A stretch of DNA of 64,000 nt from Chloroflexota bacterium (GCA_016234495.1 JACRBI010000013.1:1-64000); one strand, 5' to 3'. Counted from the stretch's first letter, positions 34,422 through 43,584 are shown. Made by a program: numbers and translations. Notes: generated by a model not told the origin, from the sequence alone.

Positions 34422-35945
34422 ATGGCTAATGTAGATGTAACCCGAATTGCAAGTAACATAGGCGCTCTTAACGCCCTTAATTCTCTTCAATCGATCAATG
34501 CGAAACTGGCATTGCACCAGACCCGCCTCTCAACCGGCAAGCGCATCAACAGCGCCCAGGATGACCCCGCTGGTTTGACGATTGCCACCAAGATGCTCGC
34601 CCGCTCGGAAGGCCTGAAGGTTTCCATGGACAACATCAGCGATGCGAAGAACATGCTCTCCGTCGCCGAAGCTGGCCTGAGCAAGATGACCGATATCATC
34701 GTTCAGATGCGCAGCAAGGCTGAACAGGCTGCTTCTGATACTCTCGGCACTTCAGAACGCGCTGCGATCCAGGATCAACTCTCGGCGTATGCCCAGCAGA
34801 TTCAAGACTTGGTCGATCAGACCAAGTGGAACGGCGTCAAACTGCTCGACAACACCAGCGGCAACAAAGTTTTCCAGACGGGCGTTGATGAAGGCGAAAC
34901 CACAACCTGGGTTCTGCCGAATGCGCTTGACCCCGATACTTTGAACCTTTCCGAAAGAGTTACTGCTGATACGGCTACCTTTGTGGATGTCAGCGACTCC
35001 TTCAGCGGCGGCACGACATCCAGCCAATTAGGCAGCATGGCCGAACTGACCACTGGTGATTACTCATTTGAGGTCCTGGACAAGGCCACTTCAGCCACTC
35101 AAGGTAAGGCTACGTTGGATACAACGAGCAGCCTGCTCTCCGGCGTCAATGCTCTGGGAACTTCAGCCAGCCCGGCTGGTGAACTCGCCTCTGGCCGCTA
35201 CAACATCAAGGTCACAAACGTTGCTTCCGCAACCGATGTGAGCTACATCATCACCAACCTGGATGACTCATCCTGGAACACAACCGGTTCCATGACCGTT
35301 TCGAATGCAAACATCTCCGCTGGTAACGTCTTAACCAGTGGCGCTGCAGCAACGGGTATTTCACTGACCTTTGGCACAGATCCCTCTGGTTTGGTTGCCG
35401 GGCAATCCATGAACTTTGAATATATTGCCCAGAACGAAGCCAAGTTCGAATTGAACGACGCATCCGGCCAGGCTACCCAGATCGCCCGCAACGTTTCAGG
35501 CTCACTCAGCGGCGTGTATTCCTACAAAGCGGCTGCTGCCACCTTCCAAACTGGACGCGGCGTCAGCATCACCCTTGGCGCATTTGCGAACATCGCGGCT
35601 GGCGAAACAGAGCGCTTCACGTACAAACAGGCCAATAACTATTCAGTGGATGTTTCCACCACGATCAAAGCTGGCTCGTACATGACCACAGCCAACTATG
35701 CTCTTGACAAAGTCAACAGCACCCTCTCTGGCCTTGGTTCATTGATGGCTCGCTTGAGCTTCAAAGAAGAATCCATTGCCGCGGCTCAGGTCAACGTTGA
35801 AGGCGCTTACAACCGCATTATGAACGCCAACATGGCGGAAGAACAGGTCAATGCCAGCAAGTACTCAATCTTGCAGCAAACAGCCACAGCCATGTTAGCC
35901 CAGGCGAATGCGGCTCCGCAAAGCCTTCTGGCCCTCTTCCGATAA
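34422..35945 (+). CDS. fliC: Flagellin
   Basis: 507 residues. The conserved N-terminal D0/D1 (about 1-155) has ALNALNSLQSINAKLALHQT, then RLSTGKRINSAQDDPAGL. The C-terminal D1/D0 (about 425-507) has SLMARLSFKEESIAAAQ, then NMAEEQVNASKYSILQQTA and a terminal LLALFR. The central 270 residues hold repeated beta modules (ELTTGDYSFEV, ELASGRYNIKV, SGVYSYKA; GISLTFG, TGRGVSITLG). Similar modules occur in FliD. Many surface Ser/Thr residues could be glycosylated. Only one flagellin gene is in the window. Late promoter and CsrA sites precede it. Confidence 0.98.
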   Translation: MANVDVTRIASNIGALNALNSLQSINAKLALHQTRLSTGKRINSAQDDPAGLTIATKMLARSEGLKVSMDNISDAKNMLSVAEAGLSKMTDIIVQMRSKAEQAASDTLGTSERAAIQDQLSAYAQQIQDLVDQTKWNGVKLLDNTSGNKVFQTGVDEGETTTWVLPNALDPDTLNLSERVTADTATFVDVSDSFSGGTTSSQLGSMAELTTGDYSFEVLDKATSATQGKATLDTTSSLLSGVNALGTSASPAGELASGRYNIKVTNVASATDVSYIITNLDDSSWNTTGSMTVSNANISAGNVLTSGAAATGISLTFGTDPSGLVAGQSMNFEYIAQNEAKFELNDASGQATQIARNVSGSLSGVYSYKAAAATFQTGRGVSITLGAFANIAAGETERFTYKQANNYSVDVSTTIKAGSYMTTANYALDKVNSTLSGLGSLMARLSFKEESIAAAQVNVEGAYNRIMNANMAEEQVNASKYSILQQTATAMLAQANAAPQSLLALFR

Positions 35946-35980
35946 GAGGTAATGGCACGACCACGCAGATAAGTATGTTT

Positions 35981-36007
35981 CGGGGAGGCGCCATGGGTGC
36001 CTCCCCG
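35981..36007 (+). terminator. Strong GC hairpin between flagellin and fliD
   Basis: CGGGGAGGC (35981-35989) pairs perfectly with GCCTCCCCG (35999-36007), extendable to 12 bp. There is no T-run. It may act as a partial terminator or as a 3' stabiliser that raises flagellin mRNA over fliD. Confidence 0.55.
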
Positions 36008-36048
36008 ATATAACTCTCAAGACATATTGATTTGCAACAAGGTGAAAC

Positions 36049-37731
36049 ATGGCGAACACGATCTCATCCATAGATACATCCATCAAAAGCCTCGCGCCCA
36101 CTTTCCAGACGGCGATCAAGACGATTATCGAATCTGAAAGCGGTCCTCTTAATCGCACGCAGGCTCAAAAGGATCAGATCGAGGTCCGCCGCGGCGTTTA
36201 TACGGATATCAAAACAAATTTCGACGCACTTCAAACCGCGATCCAGGCTTTGATCAGCACCCATGCATCCTACGGCATGAAGTCGGTCAGCAAGCAAGCG
36301 ATCACCCCCGGCACAGCAGGCGCAACCGTCCTGACAGCGACCTCCACCGAAAGCACGGCGGCAGCGGAGTTTGACCTTGTGGTCACTACGTTGGCAAAGG
36401 CTCAATCCAAATCCACAAGTGCGGCTGCCAGCTCAGATGTAGCTTTGGGTAAAAGCGGTACTTTTTGGCTGGGCGGGAATGGCACGAGTTCCGCCAGTGT
36501 CACCCCAAATGACTCGGTCACAAATGCTGTTGCCAGCACGATTGCCAGCGGCCAGCGTGAACTTGGGGCGGGAAGCTACACCCTCCAGGTTCGCGACTCA
36601 AGCGGTGTCCGCCAATTCCGGTTGGTGGATGCAGATGGAAAAGCGGTTTCGATTCGGAAAAATGATGGAACCGGGTTTTCCACTGACTGGCAGAATATGA
36701 CCAGCGGCAGTTACGACACCGGGCGCGGTCTAAACCTGACCTTGAACACGCTTGGCGCGACAACCAGCACAGCGTTGACTTATACAGCCGCAGGCACATC
36801 GATCACCATCAATTCAACAGATACTCTGCGCAATATTGCCACAGCAATTAACGCTGCCAGCCAGCCTGATGGACGAGATTTCAAAGCCTCGATCGTTGCG
36901 AATAAGCTGGTCATAACTGGCGCGCAGACAGGCGAAAACCATTCCATGATCTTTACCGATGGAGCAGGGCTTGGTTTCGGGGCTGACCTTCAGCCTGCGC
37001 AGAATGCGCAGTTTACGGTCAATGGCATGAGCGTTTCGCGCGCATCCAACGCCAATATCACCGACCTGATCGACGGCGTGACCTTGAATCTCGCGTCAGA
37101 TGCGGAAGGCAAGAGCGCACGGCTGAGCATTTCAGCCTCGTTTGATAAGGCAGCCGGCTTGATGAAGACCATGGTGGATAAATTTAATGCGGCGGTGACA
37201 CACTTGAAAGATAAGCTGGCGTCCACGCCTAAAACCGGCACGGATGGCAAAACCATCTACACACGCGGACCGCTTAGCGGAGACCTTGGTTTTAGCAGTC
37301 TCAGGCTGGATATGATCAACCGCTTGAACCGCAATATCACCAACAGCGGCAGCCTGAAGAATTTGTCGGAGATTGGCATCACCTTCGATAAAGACATGAA
37401 GTTGTCCATCGACAGCTCTAAATTCAGCGATGCGCTCAAAAACCAAACGGCGGATGTGACCGCGTTGTTGGATAAGGCCATGGGCGATTTGAATACCCTG
37501 GTTTCGCGTTTCGCAGGCTCCAGCGGTACGATTGCCAGAACATTGACAACGATTGACGATCAGCGCAAGAGCTATGACCAGCGCATCGCCAGGCACAACG
37601 AGAATTTAACGATCCGCAAGCAGACTTTATACAACCAGTATCTGAGCTTCCAGACCCAGATCGCGGATTATGGCAGAACTGCGGAATGGCTTGGCATGTT
37701 TACAGGCACGACGACCAATACGTCAGGATAA
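36049..37731 (+). CDS. fliD: Filament cap protein FliD (HAP2)
   Basis: 560 residues. The N-terminal domain has SLAPTFQTAIKTIIESESGP, then TDIKTNFDALQTAI. Flagellin_IN-like segments lie in the middle (ITINSTDTLRNIATAINAAS; AQFTVNGMSVSRASN). The C-terminal domain ends with SYDQRIARHNENLTIRKQTL, then YNQYLSFQTQIADY. Residues 171-251 add modules (ELGAGSYTLQV, TGRGLNLTL) like those of the flagellin variable region, which suggests matching surfaces. It caps the growing filament. AAGGTG precedes the ATG. Confidence 0.96.
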   Translation: MANTISSIDTSIKSLAPTFQTAIKTIIESESGPLNRTQAQKDQIEVRRGVYTDIKTNFDALQTAIQALISTHASYGMKSVSKQAITPGTAGATVLTATSTESTAAAEFDLVVTTLAKAQSKSTSAAASSDVALGKSGTFWLGGNGTSSASVTPNDSVTNAVASTIASGQRELGAGSYTLQVRDSSGVRQFRLVDADGKAVSIRKNDGTGFSTDWQNMTSGSYDTGRGLNLTLNTLGATTSTALTYTAAGTSITINSTDTLRNIATAINAASQPDGRDFKASIVANKLVITGAQTGENHSMIFTDGAGLGFGADLQPAQNAQFTVNGMSVSRASNANITDLIDGVTLNLASDAEGKSARLSISASFDKAAGLMKTMVDKFNAAVTHLKDKLASTPKTGTDGKTIYTRGPLSGDLGFSSLRLDMINRLNRNITNSGSLKNLSEIGITFDKDMKLSIDSSKFSDALKNQTADVTALLDKAMGDLNTLVSRFAGSSGTIARTLTTIDDQRKSYDQRIARHNENLTIRKQTLYNQYLSFQTQIADYGRTAEWLGMFTGTTTNTSG

Positions 37732-37743
37732 TGGACAAGGAAT

Positions 37744-37770
37744 TAAAAAGTAAGAAAGAGCAGCCGCAAG
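37744..37770 (+). promoter_or_regulatory. Weak sigma-28-like site upstream of flaG
   Basis: TAAAAAGT (37744-37751), an 11-base spacer and GCCGCAAG (37763-37770). The spacing is right, but the -10 differs at several bases. The 109-base gap after fliD leaves room for a promoter. Confidence 0.28.
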
Positions 37771-37815
37771 GATGAGGTTTGCCCTGCTTTCAGAAAAATA
37801 GTTTTTGTTATCCAA

Positions 37816-37832
37816 TGCAAGGATGCAAGGAG
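37816..37832 (+). promoter_or_regulatory. Tandem CsrA-type sites over the flaG ribosome binding site
   Basis: The 8-base unit TGCAAGGA occurs twice in direct succession (37816-37823 and 37824-37831). Each carries AAGGA. The second is the Shine-Dalgarno (AAGGAG) of flaG, 8 bases before its ATG. The first reads CAAGGATG, as in the CsrA consensus. Confidence 0.6.
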
Positions 37833-37840
37833 TGTGTGCA

Positions 37841-38164
37841 ATGAGTGAAAATTCAATTACCCCAATTGGCAATGTGCGTTTAGACGCCGCGCCTGCCCCG
37901 CTTCCCAAGGTGCAGACAAGCGCTGTTGTGGGCGCGCAAAAGATAGAACCTTCGGAACATGGCAAGGTGCAGGCACAGGTTGAAAGTGAGATCGAACAGG
38001 CAGGCGCCCCTTCGAATGTCTCGGTTCATTTCCGCGTCAATGACGATACGAATGAACTGACTGTGTTTGTTGTCGATCGCAATTCGCATCGTGTGTTGAG
38101 ATCCATACCGATCAGCGAGTTTTATAAAATGCAGGCTGGCGAATTATTGAAACTGGCCGCCTAA
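37841..38164 (+). CDS. flaG: Flagellar protein FlaG
   Basis: 107 residues. A disordered Pro/Ala-rich first half leads to the FlaG domain: VSVHFRVNDDTNELTVFVVD, then SHRVLRSIPISEFYKM, the family pattern F-R-x-D-x-x-x-x-x-x-V-x-V-V-D ... I-P. FlaG limits filament length in several bacteria. The ATG at 37841 is chosen over an earlier TTG by its AAGGAG. The position between fliD and fliS is typical. Confidence 0.9.
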   Translation: MSENSITPIGNVRLDAAPAPLPKVQTSAVVGAQKIEPSEHGKVQAQVESEIEQAGAPSNVSVHFRVNDDTNELTVFVVDRNSHRVLRSIPISEFYKMQAGELLKLAA

Positions 38165-38566
38165 CTGCCCATAAATTAATGCCGTCCGATTTTGTTTCAT
38201 ATCCGCTCTCTGAAGACGGGATGGTTGTCGAGTCCTATAGTTGAAAATTAGTAGGCGGTCTTTCGGGTTGTGAATTCTCCTTGAATTATGTTCAAGGTGT
38301 TTTGCGTTTTGGGCAGTGTGCGTTCTTTTTTATTGCCGCCCTTGCCGTGGATGACGCGCTACTCATGGATCCTTTGTTGTCACATTGGCATTCATTGTTT
38401 GAGAGTAACCAGTTGTGAGTACGACGGATTGATAAGGAATTATTCTTTGCATGACTGCAAAAAATTTATGTTGAATTAACGGGTGGGCGCTCAAGATTGA
38501 TCGTAGTTTGTCGAAAATGATTTCATCGAAGAATAACTCAAAAGTAATTCAGTGAGGACTGAGACC
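38165..38566. other. Intergenic region between flaG and fliS
   Basis: 402 bases without a convincing gene. A GTAGGCGGTCTTTC stretch (38251-38264) resembles the left half of the REP-like element at 4340 but lacks the right arm; it may be a decayed copy. No clear promoter or terminator is visible to me. A 63-codon ORF at 38288 has no ribosome binding site and no family pattern. Confidence 0.35.
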
Positions 38567-38947
38567 ATGTATCTAGCAGCTTATAGCAATCAATATCGAA
38601 AACAGGATGTAATGAACGCCAGCCCGCTCCGCCTCGTTATCATGACTTACGATCTGGCAATCCTTTCATGCGAGAAACAGGACTTCGACAAATCCATCAA
38701 GACGATCAGCGCGCTCCGCGACACCCTTGACTTGAATTACCCGGAAGTCTCAAATGGATTGTTCAGCCTGTATCAGTGGTGCCTTGAGTGTATTCGCAAA
38801 GGCGACTACGCCTCCGCCTCCAATGTGCTTACTGAACTCCGCGGCGCCTGGGTCGCAACCGAGCAAAAGATCGCCGCCCGGCAAGTCCCCGTGACTGTCA
38901 GCAGCGCCCCGGCGTATTTCACATCTATCGGGAATATCCTGACTTGA
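38567..38947 (+). CDS. fliS: Flagellin export chaperone FliS
   Basis: 126 residues, helical. YLAAYSNQYRKQDVMNASPL, then RLVIMTYDLAILSCEKQDFD is the FliS start; a later helix, LFSLYQWCLECIRKGDYASA, follows. It binds the flagellin C-terminus and prevents early assembly. The C-terminus is extended by a Val/Ser-rich tail. GTGAGGA precedes the ATG at 38567; an in-frame GTG at 38552 is part of that site. Confidence 0.93.
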   Translation: MYLAAYSNQYRKQDVMNASPLRLVIMTYDLAILSCEKQDFDKSIKTISALRDTLDLNYPEVSNGLFSLYQWCLECIRKGDYASASNVLTELRGAWVATEQKIAARQVPVTVSSAPAYFTSIGNILT

Positions 38948-39054
38948 TGAGCCATAAGATTGTACTCTCCTGACGGTGAGCACAAAAACAATAGAAAATA
39001 ACGGGAGATTGCCCCCGTAGTTGATGTAGACGTCAGTTCCACACAAAAAAAGCA

Positions 39055-39092
39055 AAAGTGCCTTCCCGCAAGGGGGTGGGCGCTTTGTTTTT
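39055..39092 (+). terminator. Intrinsic terminator after fliS
   Basis: AAAGTGCC...CCC pairs with GGG...GGGCGCTTT around a short loop (39055-39086), and GTTTTT follows. It separates the filament genes from the flgC-fliE-fliF operon. Confidence 0.75.
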
Positions 39093-39126
39093 AATTCACA
39101 CAAAATTTATTTTAACTTCACACTGC

Positions 39127-39172
39127 TTTTACTGTGTAAATTTCCCTCGTTTGATAATATCAGACCGATAAA
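39127..39172 (+). promoter_or_regulatory. Promoter region of the flgC-flgE operon
   Basis: An extended -10-like TTGATAAT (39151-39158) lies 25 bases before the flgC ATG, with a poorly placed TTTACT upstream. A partial sigma-28 -10, ACCGATAA (39164-39171), overlaps it, but its -35 fits only in the GTTT half. The start site cannot be decided from sequence alone. Confidence 0.35.
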
Positions 39173-39182
39173 GGAGCAAATC

Positions 39183-39629
39183 ATGAGCTTTTGGGAATCA
39201 CTACGCATTGGTTCGACCGGACTTACTGCACAGCGTTTGCGGCTGGATCTGATCTCGAACAACATCGCAAATGCGCAGACCACGCGCACCGAAAAAGGCG
39301 GCGCGTACCAGCGGCAGGATGTCGTTTTCATGCCTGAAGAGAAAAAGGCTTATTTGCCCGAGGTGGTCGCTGCGAAGCGAGATCAGCTGAGCAGCCTGCA
39401 GGGCGGTGTCCGGGTGGCTGAGATCACCACAGATACAGAAACAGGTCCCCGCGTGTACGATCCGACACATCCCGATGCGGACGAAGACGGCTTTGTCACT
39501 TATCCGAATGTGAATATCGTGGTCGAGATGACCAATATGCTCTCGGCGACGCGCTCCTACGAAGCCAACCTCGCTTCGGTTGAAGCGGTAAAACGCATGG
39601 CGCTGAAAGCGCTTGAGATAGGCAGGTAA
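39183..39629 (+). CDS. flgC: Flagellar proximal rod protein FlgC
   Basis: 148 residues. The start SLRIGSTGLTAQRLRLDLIS, then NNIANAQTTRTEKGGAYQRQ matches FlgC. The C-terminus has GFVTYPNVNIVVEMTNMLSA, then TRSYEANLASVEAVKRMA. It opens the operon; flgB, normally its immediate neighbour, lies 6.3 kb downstream at 45951. AAGGAG precedes the ATG. Confidence 0.95.
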   Translation: MSFWESLRIGSTGLTAQRLRLDLISNNIANAQTTRTEKGGAYQRQDVVFMPEEKKAYLPEVVAAKRDQLSSLQGGVRVAEITTDTETGPRVYDPTHPDADEDGFVTYPNVNIVVEMTNMLSATRSYEANLASVEAVKRMALKALEIGR

Positions 39630-39631
39630 AA

Positions 39632-39937
39632 ATGGCGATCCAATCCATCTCCCCAAACCTGATTCCCCCCATCCCCGAACTTGGCTCGGCTCAGAAACCG
39701 ACAGCGAGCAGCAATACCAAACAGATCACTCAATCTTTTGAGAACATGCTCACTGCCCTCAACCAATCGCAATTGGATTCCGATGCCCTGGTTGAAAAAA
39801 TGGCGCGCGGCGAAAACGTCGATTTACATGCAGTGATGATCGGCCTTGAAGAAAACAATGTCAATTTCAATGTAGCGCTCGGCATCCGTGACAAGCTGGT
39901 TGAAGCTTATCGCGAAGTAATGAGAATGCAGGTCTAA
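39632..39937 (+). CDS. fliE: Flagellar MS-ring/rod junction protein FliE
   Basis: 101 residues. SFENMLTALNQSQLDSDALV, then ENVDLHAVMIGLEENNVNFN and a final VEAYREVMRMQV is the FliE C-terminal pattern. FliE links FliF to FlgB. The gene begins 2 bases after flgC. Confidence 0.93.
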   Translation: MAIQSISPNLIPPIPELGSAQKPTASSNTKQITQSFENMLTALNQSQLDSDALVEKMARGENVDLHAVMIGLEENNVNFNVALGIRDKLVEAYREVMRMQV

Positions 39938-39958
39938 CTTTTTTTGGAGTCTCGTTTT

Positions 39959-41635
39959 ATGTTTTCATCCATTCAACAACAATTTTTAGCCTACTGGAAG
40001 AAACTAAGCCTTGGAAAACAAATTACCATGGCGGCGCTCGTTCTTTCAGTTTTGATCCTGGCTCCAGTGCTGGTGACCTGGGCGAATGCCCCGAGCTATT
40101 CAGTGGCATATACCGGTTTGAGTGAAGAGGATGCGGCTCAGATCGTTCAGAAGCTGGATGAGAACAACATCCCTTATCAACTCAAGAATACCGGCTCGAT
40201 CGAAGTCCCCAGCGATCAGGTATACACCACCCGTTTGTTGATGGCGCGCGAAGGACTGCCGCAATCAAGCACGGTCGGCTACGAATTATTCAGCGGAACT
40301 TCAATGCTCGGGATGACCGAGTTTTCTCAAAAGGTGAATTATCAACGCGCAGTTGAAGGCGAACTTGAACGGACGATTAGCAGCCTCGACGCCGTGCAGG
40401 CTGTGCGAGTCCATTTGGTGACGCCTGAGAAATCATTGCTTTCATCCGATCAGGCGCTCAGCACGGCTTCCGTCACCATACAGATCAGGCTGGGAAAGAA
40501 CCTGGATGCAAGCCAGGTTCGCTCGGTAACTCATCTGGTTGCCAGCAGCGTTGAAGGACTAAAACCTGAAAACGTGGTCGTTGTGGATAGTGAAGGGAAT
40601 TTGCTGGCGGATGGGATGGCCACGGACAGCGAGTCAGACCAGTCGCTGAAAGATGATCAGCGTGCTGCCGAGTTGGCTTACGCTGCTGAAGTACAAAAGA
40701 ACGTGCAGACCATTCTCGACACAATTCTGGGACCCAACCGCTCGGTGGTGAAAGCCACGGTTGAAATGGATTGGACTCAGCGCGAAGTCACTTCAAATAT
40801 TTTTGCTCCCACCGAAGTTGCCATCCGCAGTTCGCAGATCATAAATGAAAGTTCAAGCGACGGCGGAACTTCGGGCGGCGTTGCAGGCGCAGCCTCAAAC
40901 CTGCCCACTCCGGTTGCAACGACAACAAGCGACGGAACATCCACCTATCAACGCAGTGAAGAAACTTTAAATTATGAAGTCAGCCAGACCCAGACGCACG
41001 AAGTCATTGCGCCGGGAAAGGTTGACCGTGTTTCGGTGTCGGTCATGGTTGATAACATCACCGACACAGCCCAGCTTGCATCCATCAAATCGGCAGTGGA
41101 AGTGGCGGCAGGTATCGACTCGACCCGCGGCGACCAGATCGTCGTTGAGTCGTTTGCATTCGACCGCACTGCGATGGATGCTTTGAGCGCCGACCTTGCC
41201 AAACAGCAGCAGCAGGAACTTTATATGCAGATCGGAATGGCAGTCGCTTCGGCCATGGCAATCCTGGGCCTGTTATTCATTATCCTGCGGATGATTAACA
41301 ACGTCCGCAACGCGTCCAAGGAAACCTGGAAGACCGTATTGAAACCGGTCAGTGAACTGGCCGCCCTGCAAGATACAGGAGTTAAGACCGCTTTGACACA
41401 ACCACAAACACCTTCCGCGTTACCAATGCCTGCGCAAAGCCTCAGCAGCCAGGTCGCCACCGCGATCCGGGAAAATGAAGATGTCGTTGTTCAGGTCAAT
41501 TCCAAGGCTCGTCTGGCTACGGCAGCTGAGGACGACCAGAACGCCAAAGTGATCGCCCGCCTTGCCGAGGAGAATCCCGCCACGGTGGCAGAGATCATCC
41601 AGATCTGGTTGAATGAGAGCAAAAAGGCATCATGA
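39959..41635 (+). CDS. fliF: Flagellar MS-ring protein FliF
   Basis: 558 residues. TM1 is near 19-42. The periplasmic YscJ-like domain includes YTGLSEEDAAQIVQKLDENN and MAREGLPQSSTVGYELF, then NYQRAVEGELERTI. TM2 lies at about 420-447, and the C-terminal FliG-binding tail ends with ENPATVAEIIQIWLNE. The ATG at 39959 has GGAG about 9 bases upstream; a TTG at 39944 is less likely. It overlaps fliG by 4 bases. Confidence 0.97.
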   Translation: MFSSIQQQFLAYWKKLSLGKQITMAALVLSVLILAPVLVTWANAPSYSVAYTGLSEEDAAQIVQKLDENNIPYQLKNTGSIEVPSDQVYTTRLLMAREGLPQSSTVGYELFSGTSMLGMTEFSQKVNYQRAVEGELERTISSLDAVQAVRVHLVTPEKSLLSSDQALSTASVTIQIRLGKNLDASQVRSVTHLVASSVEGLKPENVVVVDSEGNLLADGMATDSESDQSLKDDQRAAELAYAAEVQKNVQTILDTILGPNRSVVKATVEMDWTQREVTSNIFAPTEVAIRSSQIINESSSDGGTSGGVAGAASNLPTPVATTTSDGTSTYQRSEETLNYEVSQTQTHEVIAPGKVDRVSVSVMVDNITDTAQLASIKSAVEVAAGIDSTRGDQIVVESFAFDRTAMDALSADLAKQQQQELYMQIGMAVASAMAILGLLFIILRMINNVRNASKETWKTVLKPVSELAALQDTGVKTALTQPQTPSALPMPAQSLSSQVATAIRENEDVVVQVNSKARLATAAEDDQNAKVIARLAEENPATVAEIIQIWLNESKKAS

Positions 41636-42639
41636 GCGCCAGCACCGGGATAGAGAAAGCCGCTGCGTTATTGCTTGGTCTGGGGGTTGACCTTTCCTCA
41701 CGGGTGCTTCAGTACCTGAACGAGGGAGAGATCGAACAAGTCCTCCTTGTCTTGGGCAAGCCCGGCGTGATCGCACCTTCAATCCGCCATGAAGCTCTGG
41801 TGGAAGCTTGTGAAATCAGCTTTGCAGATGCTGCAGAACAGCGCGGCGGAATCGAGTACAGCCGCCAGCTTCTGGCCCGCGCAGTTGGTCCGCGTCGCGG
41901 CACGGAAATTTTGGAGCGCATCTCCATTCATCAGCAGTTATCTTCATTTGAGATGCTGAAGAATGCGAATGCAATTGAAGTTGCCAACCTGCTTCAAGAG
42001 GAAATGCCCCAGACCATTGCTTTGGTGCTCTCTTATCTTGAGGCAAAAGTTGCCGCAGATATTCTTACCAGCATGACCAAGGAGAATCAGATCGAGGTGA
42101 CCCTGCGGCTGGCGGCGATGGATCGTGTCTCGCCACAGGTGGTTCAGCAGGTTGAGAAAAGCCTCAAGAACAAATTATCCAGCGTCATTAATGAAGCCGA
42201 TTTCCGGGCGACGGGCGGCGTTGCGTTTTTGGTGAAAATGCTTAATCAGGTGGATCGCGGCGCGCAGAAGTCAATTTTTGAGGCGCTGGAAACAACCAAC
42301 GCCAAACTGGTTGAAGAGATCCGCGCCAACATGTTTACCTTTGACGATGTGATCAAACTCGATGACCGCGCCATGCAGCGCGTTCTGCGGGATGTCAACA
42401 AGGCTGACCTGGCTCTGGCGCTCAAAGGTTCGCCTGAGAGACTCAAAGAAAAGGTGTACCAAAATCTTTCTGAACGAGCGCGCGAAAACCTAAGGGAAGA
42501 GATCGACATTCTTGGCCCGCAGCTGGCGAAAAATGTTTACACATCCCAGCGCAAGATTGTGGATGCTGTGCGCTCGTTGGAAGAAGCCGGTGAAATTGTG
42601 ATCTCTGGCGGCGGAGGCGGCGATGAAGTCATTCAGTAG
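41632..42639 (+). CDS. fliG: Flagellar motor switch protein FliG
   Basis: 335 residues. The N domain binds FliF. The middle domain has NLLQEEMPQTIALVLSYLEA. The C domain, which meets MotA, has TFDDVIKLDDRAMQRVLRDV, with the charged torque residues, and GPQLAKNVYTSQRKIVDAVR near the end. The ATGA-type overlap with fliF fits their fixed ratio. Its stop lies inside the start of fliH. Confidence 0.97.
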   Translation: MSASTGIEKAAALLLGLGVDLSSRVLQYLNEGEIEQVLLVLGKPGVIAPSIRHEALVEACEISFADAAEQRGGIEYSRQLLARAVGPRRGTEILERISIHQQLSSFEMLKNANAIEVANLLQEEMPQTIALVLSYLEAKVAADILTSMTKENQIEVTLRLAAMDRVSPQVVQQVEKSLKNKLSSVINEADFRATGGVAFLVKMLNQVDRGAQKSIFEALETTNAKLVEEIRANMFTFDDVIKLDDRAMQRVLRDVNKADLALALKGSPERLKEKVYQNLSERARENLREEIDILGPQLAKNVYTSQRKIVDAVRSLEEAGEIVISGGGGGDEVIQ

Positions 42640-43582
42640 ATCGAATTTGCGTGCTTCTGAAAACCTTAAGGCTTGGAGTCCGCCAGATTTTGAAACTGAA
42701 ATATCGGAATATGAAGTTGATATTCAAAAAGAACAACTTCTGACTTTATTTGGCGCCGACATGAAAAAAGCCAGAAAGGGAAATCGATCTGCGCTATATG
42801 CGGCGGGGGCGGATCAAAACTTTTCATCCTGGCTGCCAGAGTCCATCGATGCCCGACCAGCCGTCCGTAAGGCTGAGTGGGCTTTCATCGAGATGACCGA
42901 AGCCGCTGACGATGAATCGGATGAAGCGCAAATGCCTGATCCGATAGCAAGCATCCCGCCTATTCATGCGCAGCAGCCAGACCTGAATGGCGAAGCGCCG
43001 ATGATCCTTGAGCGGGCGCGCATTCAGGCAGAGGAGATCATCCTTGCCGCTCAATCTGAGGCTGACAATGTGCTTTTGCAAGCTCAATCTGAAATTGAAG
43101 ATCAAAAAAAAGAAGGATACCAGCAGGGACAAAACGCAGCGCGCCTTGAAATGGAAGATGCGTTGAAAACGGTCCGATCCATGATCGATGAAGTGGATGG
43201 CTGGAAGGCTGCGCTCATGGCGCAGGGCGAGCAGATCCTGGTTGAAATGTTGAAGGAGATTTCGCGCAAGATGTTTGGCGATGGCGTGGAATTGGATAAG
43301 AATGCGCTTCAAGCCAATCTAAACCGGATCATGGAAAGCGCTCACGGTCTGGGTAGTTTAAATATTTTCCTTAACCCCAAGGATGCAAGAATGTTGGATT
43401 CTGCATGGGTCGACCAGCAGATGTTGATCACAGGCGGTCAGGCGAAGATCATCCCGTCCGGAAATATTACGCGCGGCGGATGCTATGTAAAAGGAAATAT
43501 GGGAACCGTGGATGGACGCGTCGAAACACAACTTGACGCTTTTTTGAAAACCTTTGATGAAGCAAGTAAATTGGCCGAATAA
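42623..43582 (+). CDS. fliH: Flagellar export ATPase regulator FliH
   Basis: 319 residues, longer than many FliH proteins. A variable, acidic first half (1-130) is followed by a long coiled coil (about 130-190: AEEIILAAQSEADNVLLQAQ, then GYQQGQNAARLEMEDALK). The C-terminal V-ATPase-E-like domain follows. FliH holds FliI and links it to the C-ring. It overlaps fliG by 17 bases, with GGCGGAGG inside the fliG end as ribosome binding site. Confidence 0.9.
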   Translation: MKSFSRSNLRASENLKAWSPPDFETEISEYEVDIQKEQLLTLFGADMKKARKGNRSALYAAGADQNFSSWLPESIDARPAVRKAEWAFIEMTEAADDESDEAQMPDPIASIPPIHAQQPDLNGEAPMILERARIQAEEIILAAQSEADNVLLQAQSEIEDQKKEGYQQGQNAARLEMEDALKTVRSMIDEVDGWKAALMAQGEQILVEMLKEISRKMFGDGVELDKNALQANLNRIMESAHGLGSLNIFLNPKDARMLDSAWVDQQMLITGGQAKIIPSGNITRGGCYVKGNMGTVDGRVETQLDAFLKTFDEASKLAE

Positions 43583-43584
43583 TC

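Noticed and set aside
38288-38479. 63-codon ORF between flaG and fliS
   Set aside because: No ribosome binding site, no family pattern, composition unlike neighbours; treated as non-coding.
39164-39171. Full sigma-28 promoter before flgC
   Set aside because: The -10 ACCGATAA is good, but at the correct distance the -35 is CCTCGTTT, matching only the GTTT half. An early class promoter is more likely for rod and ring genes.
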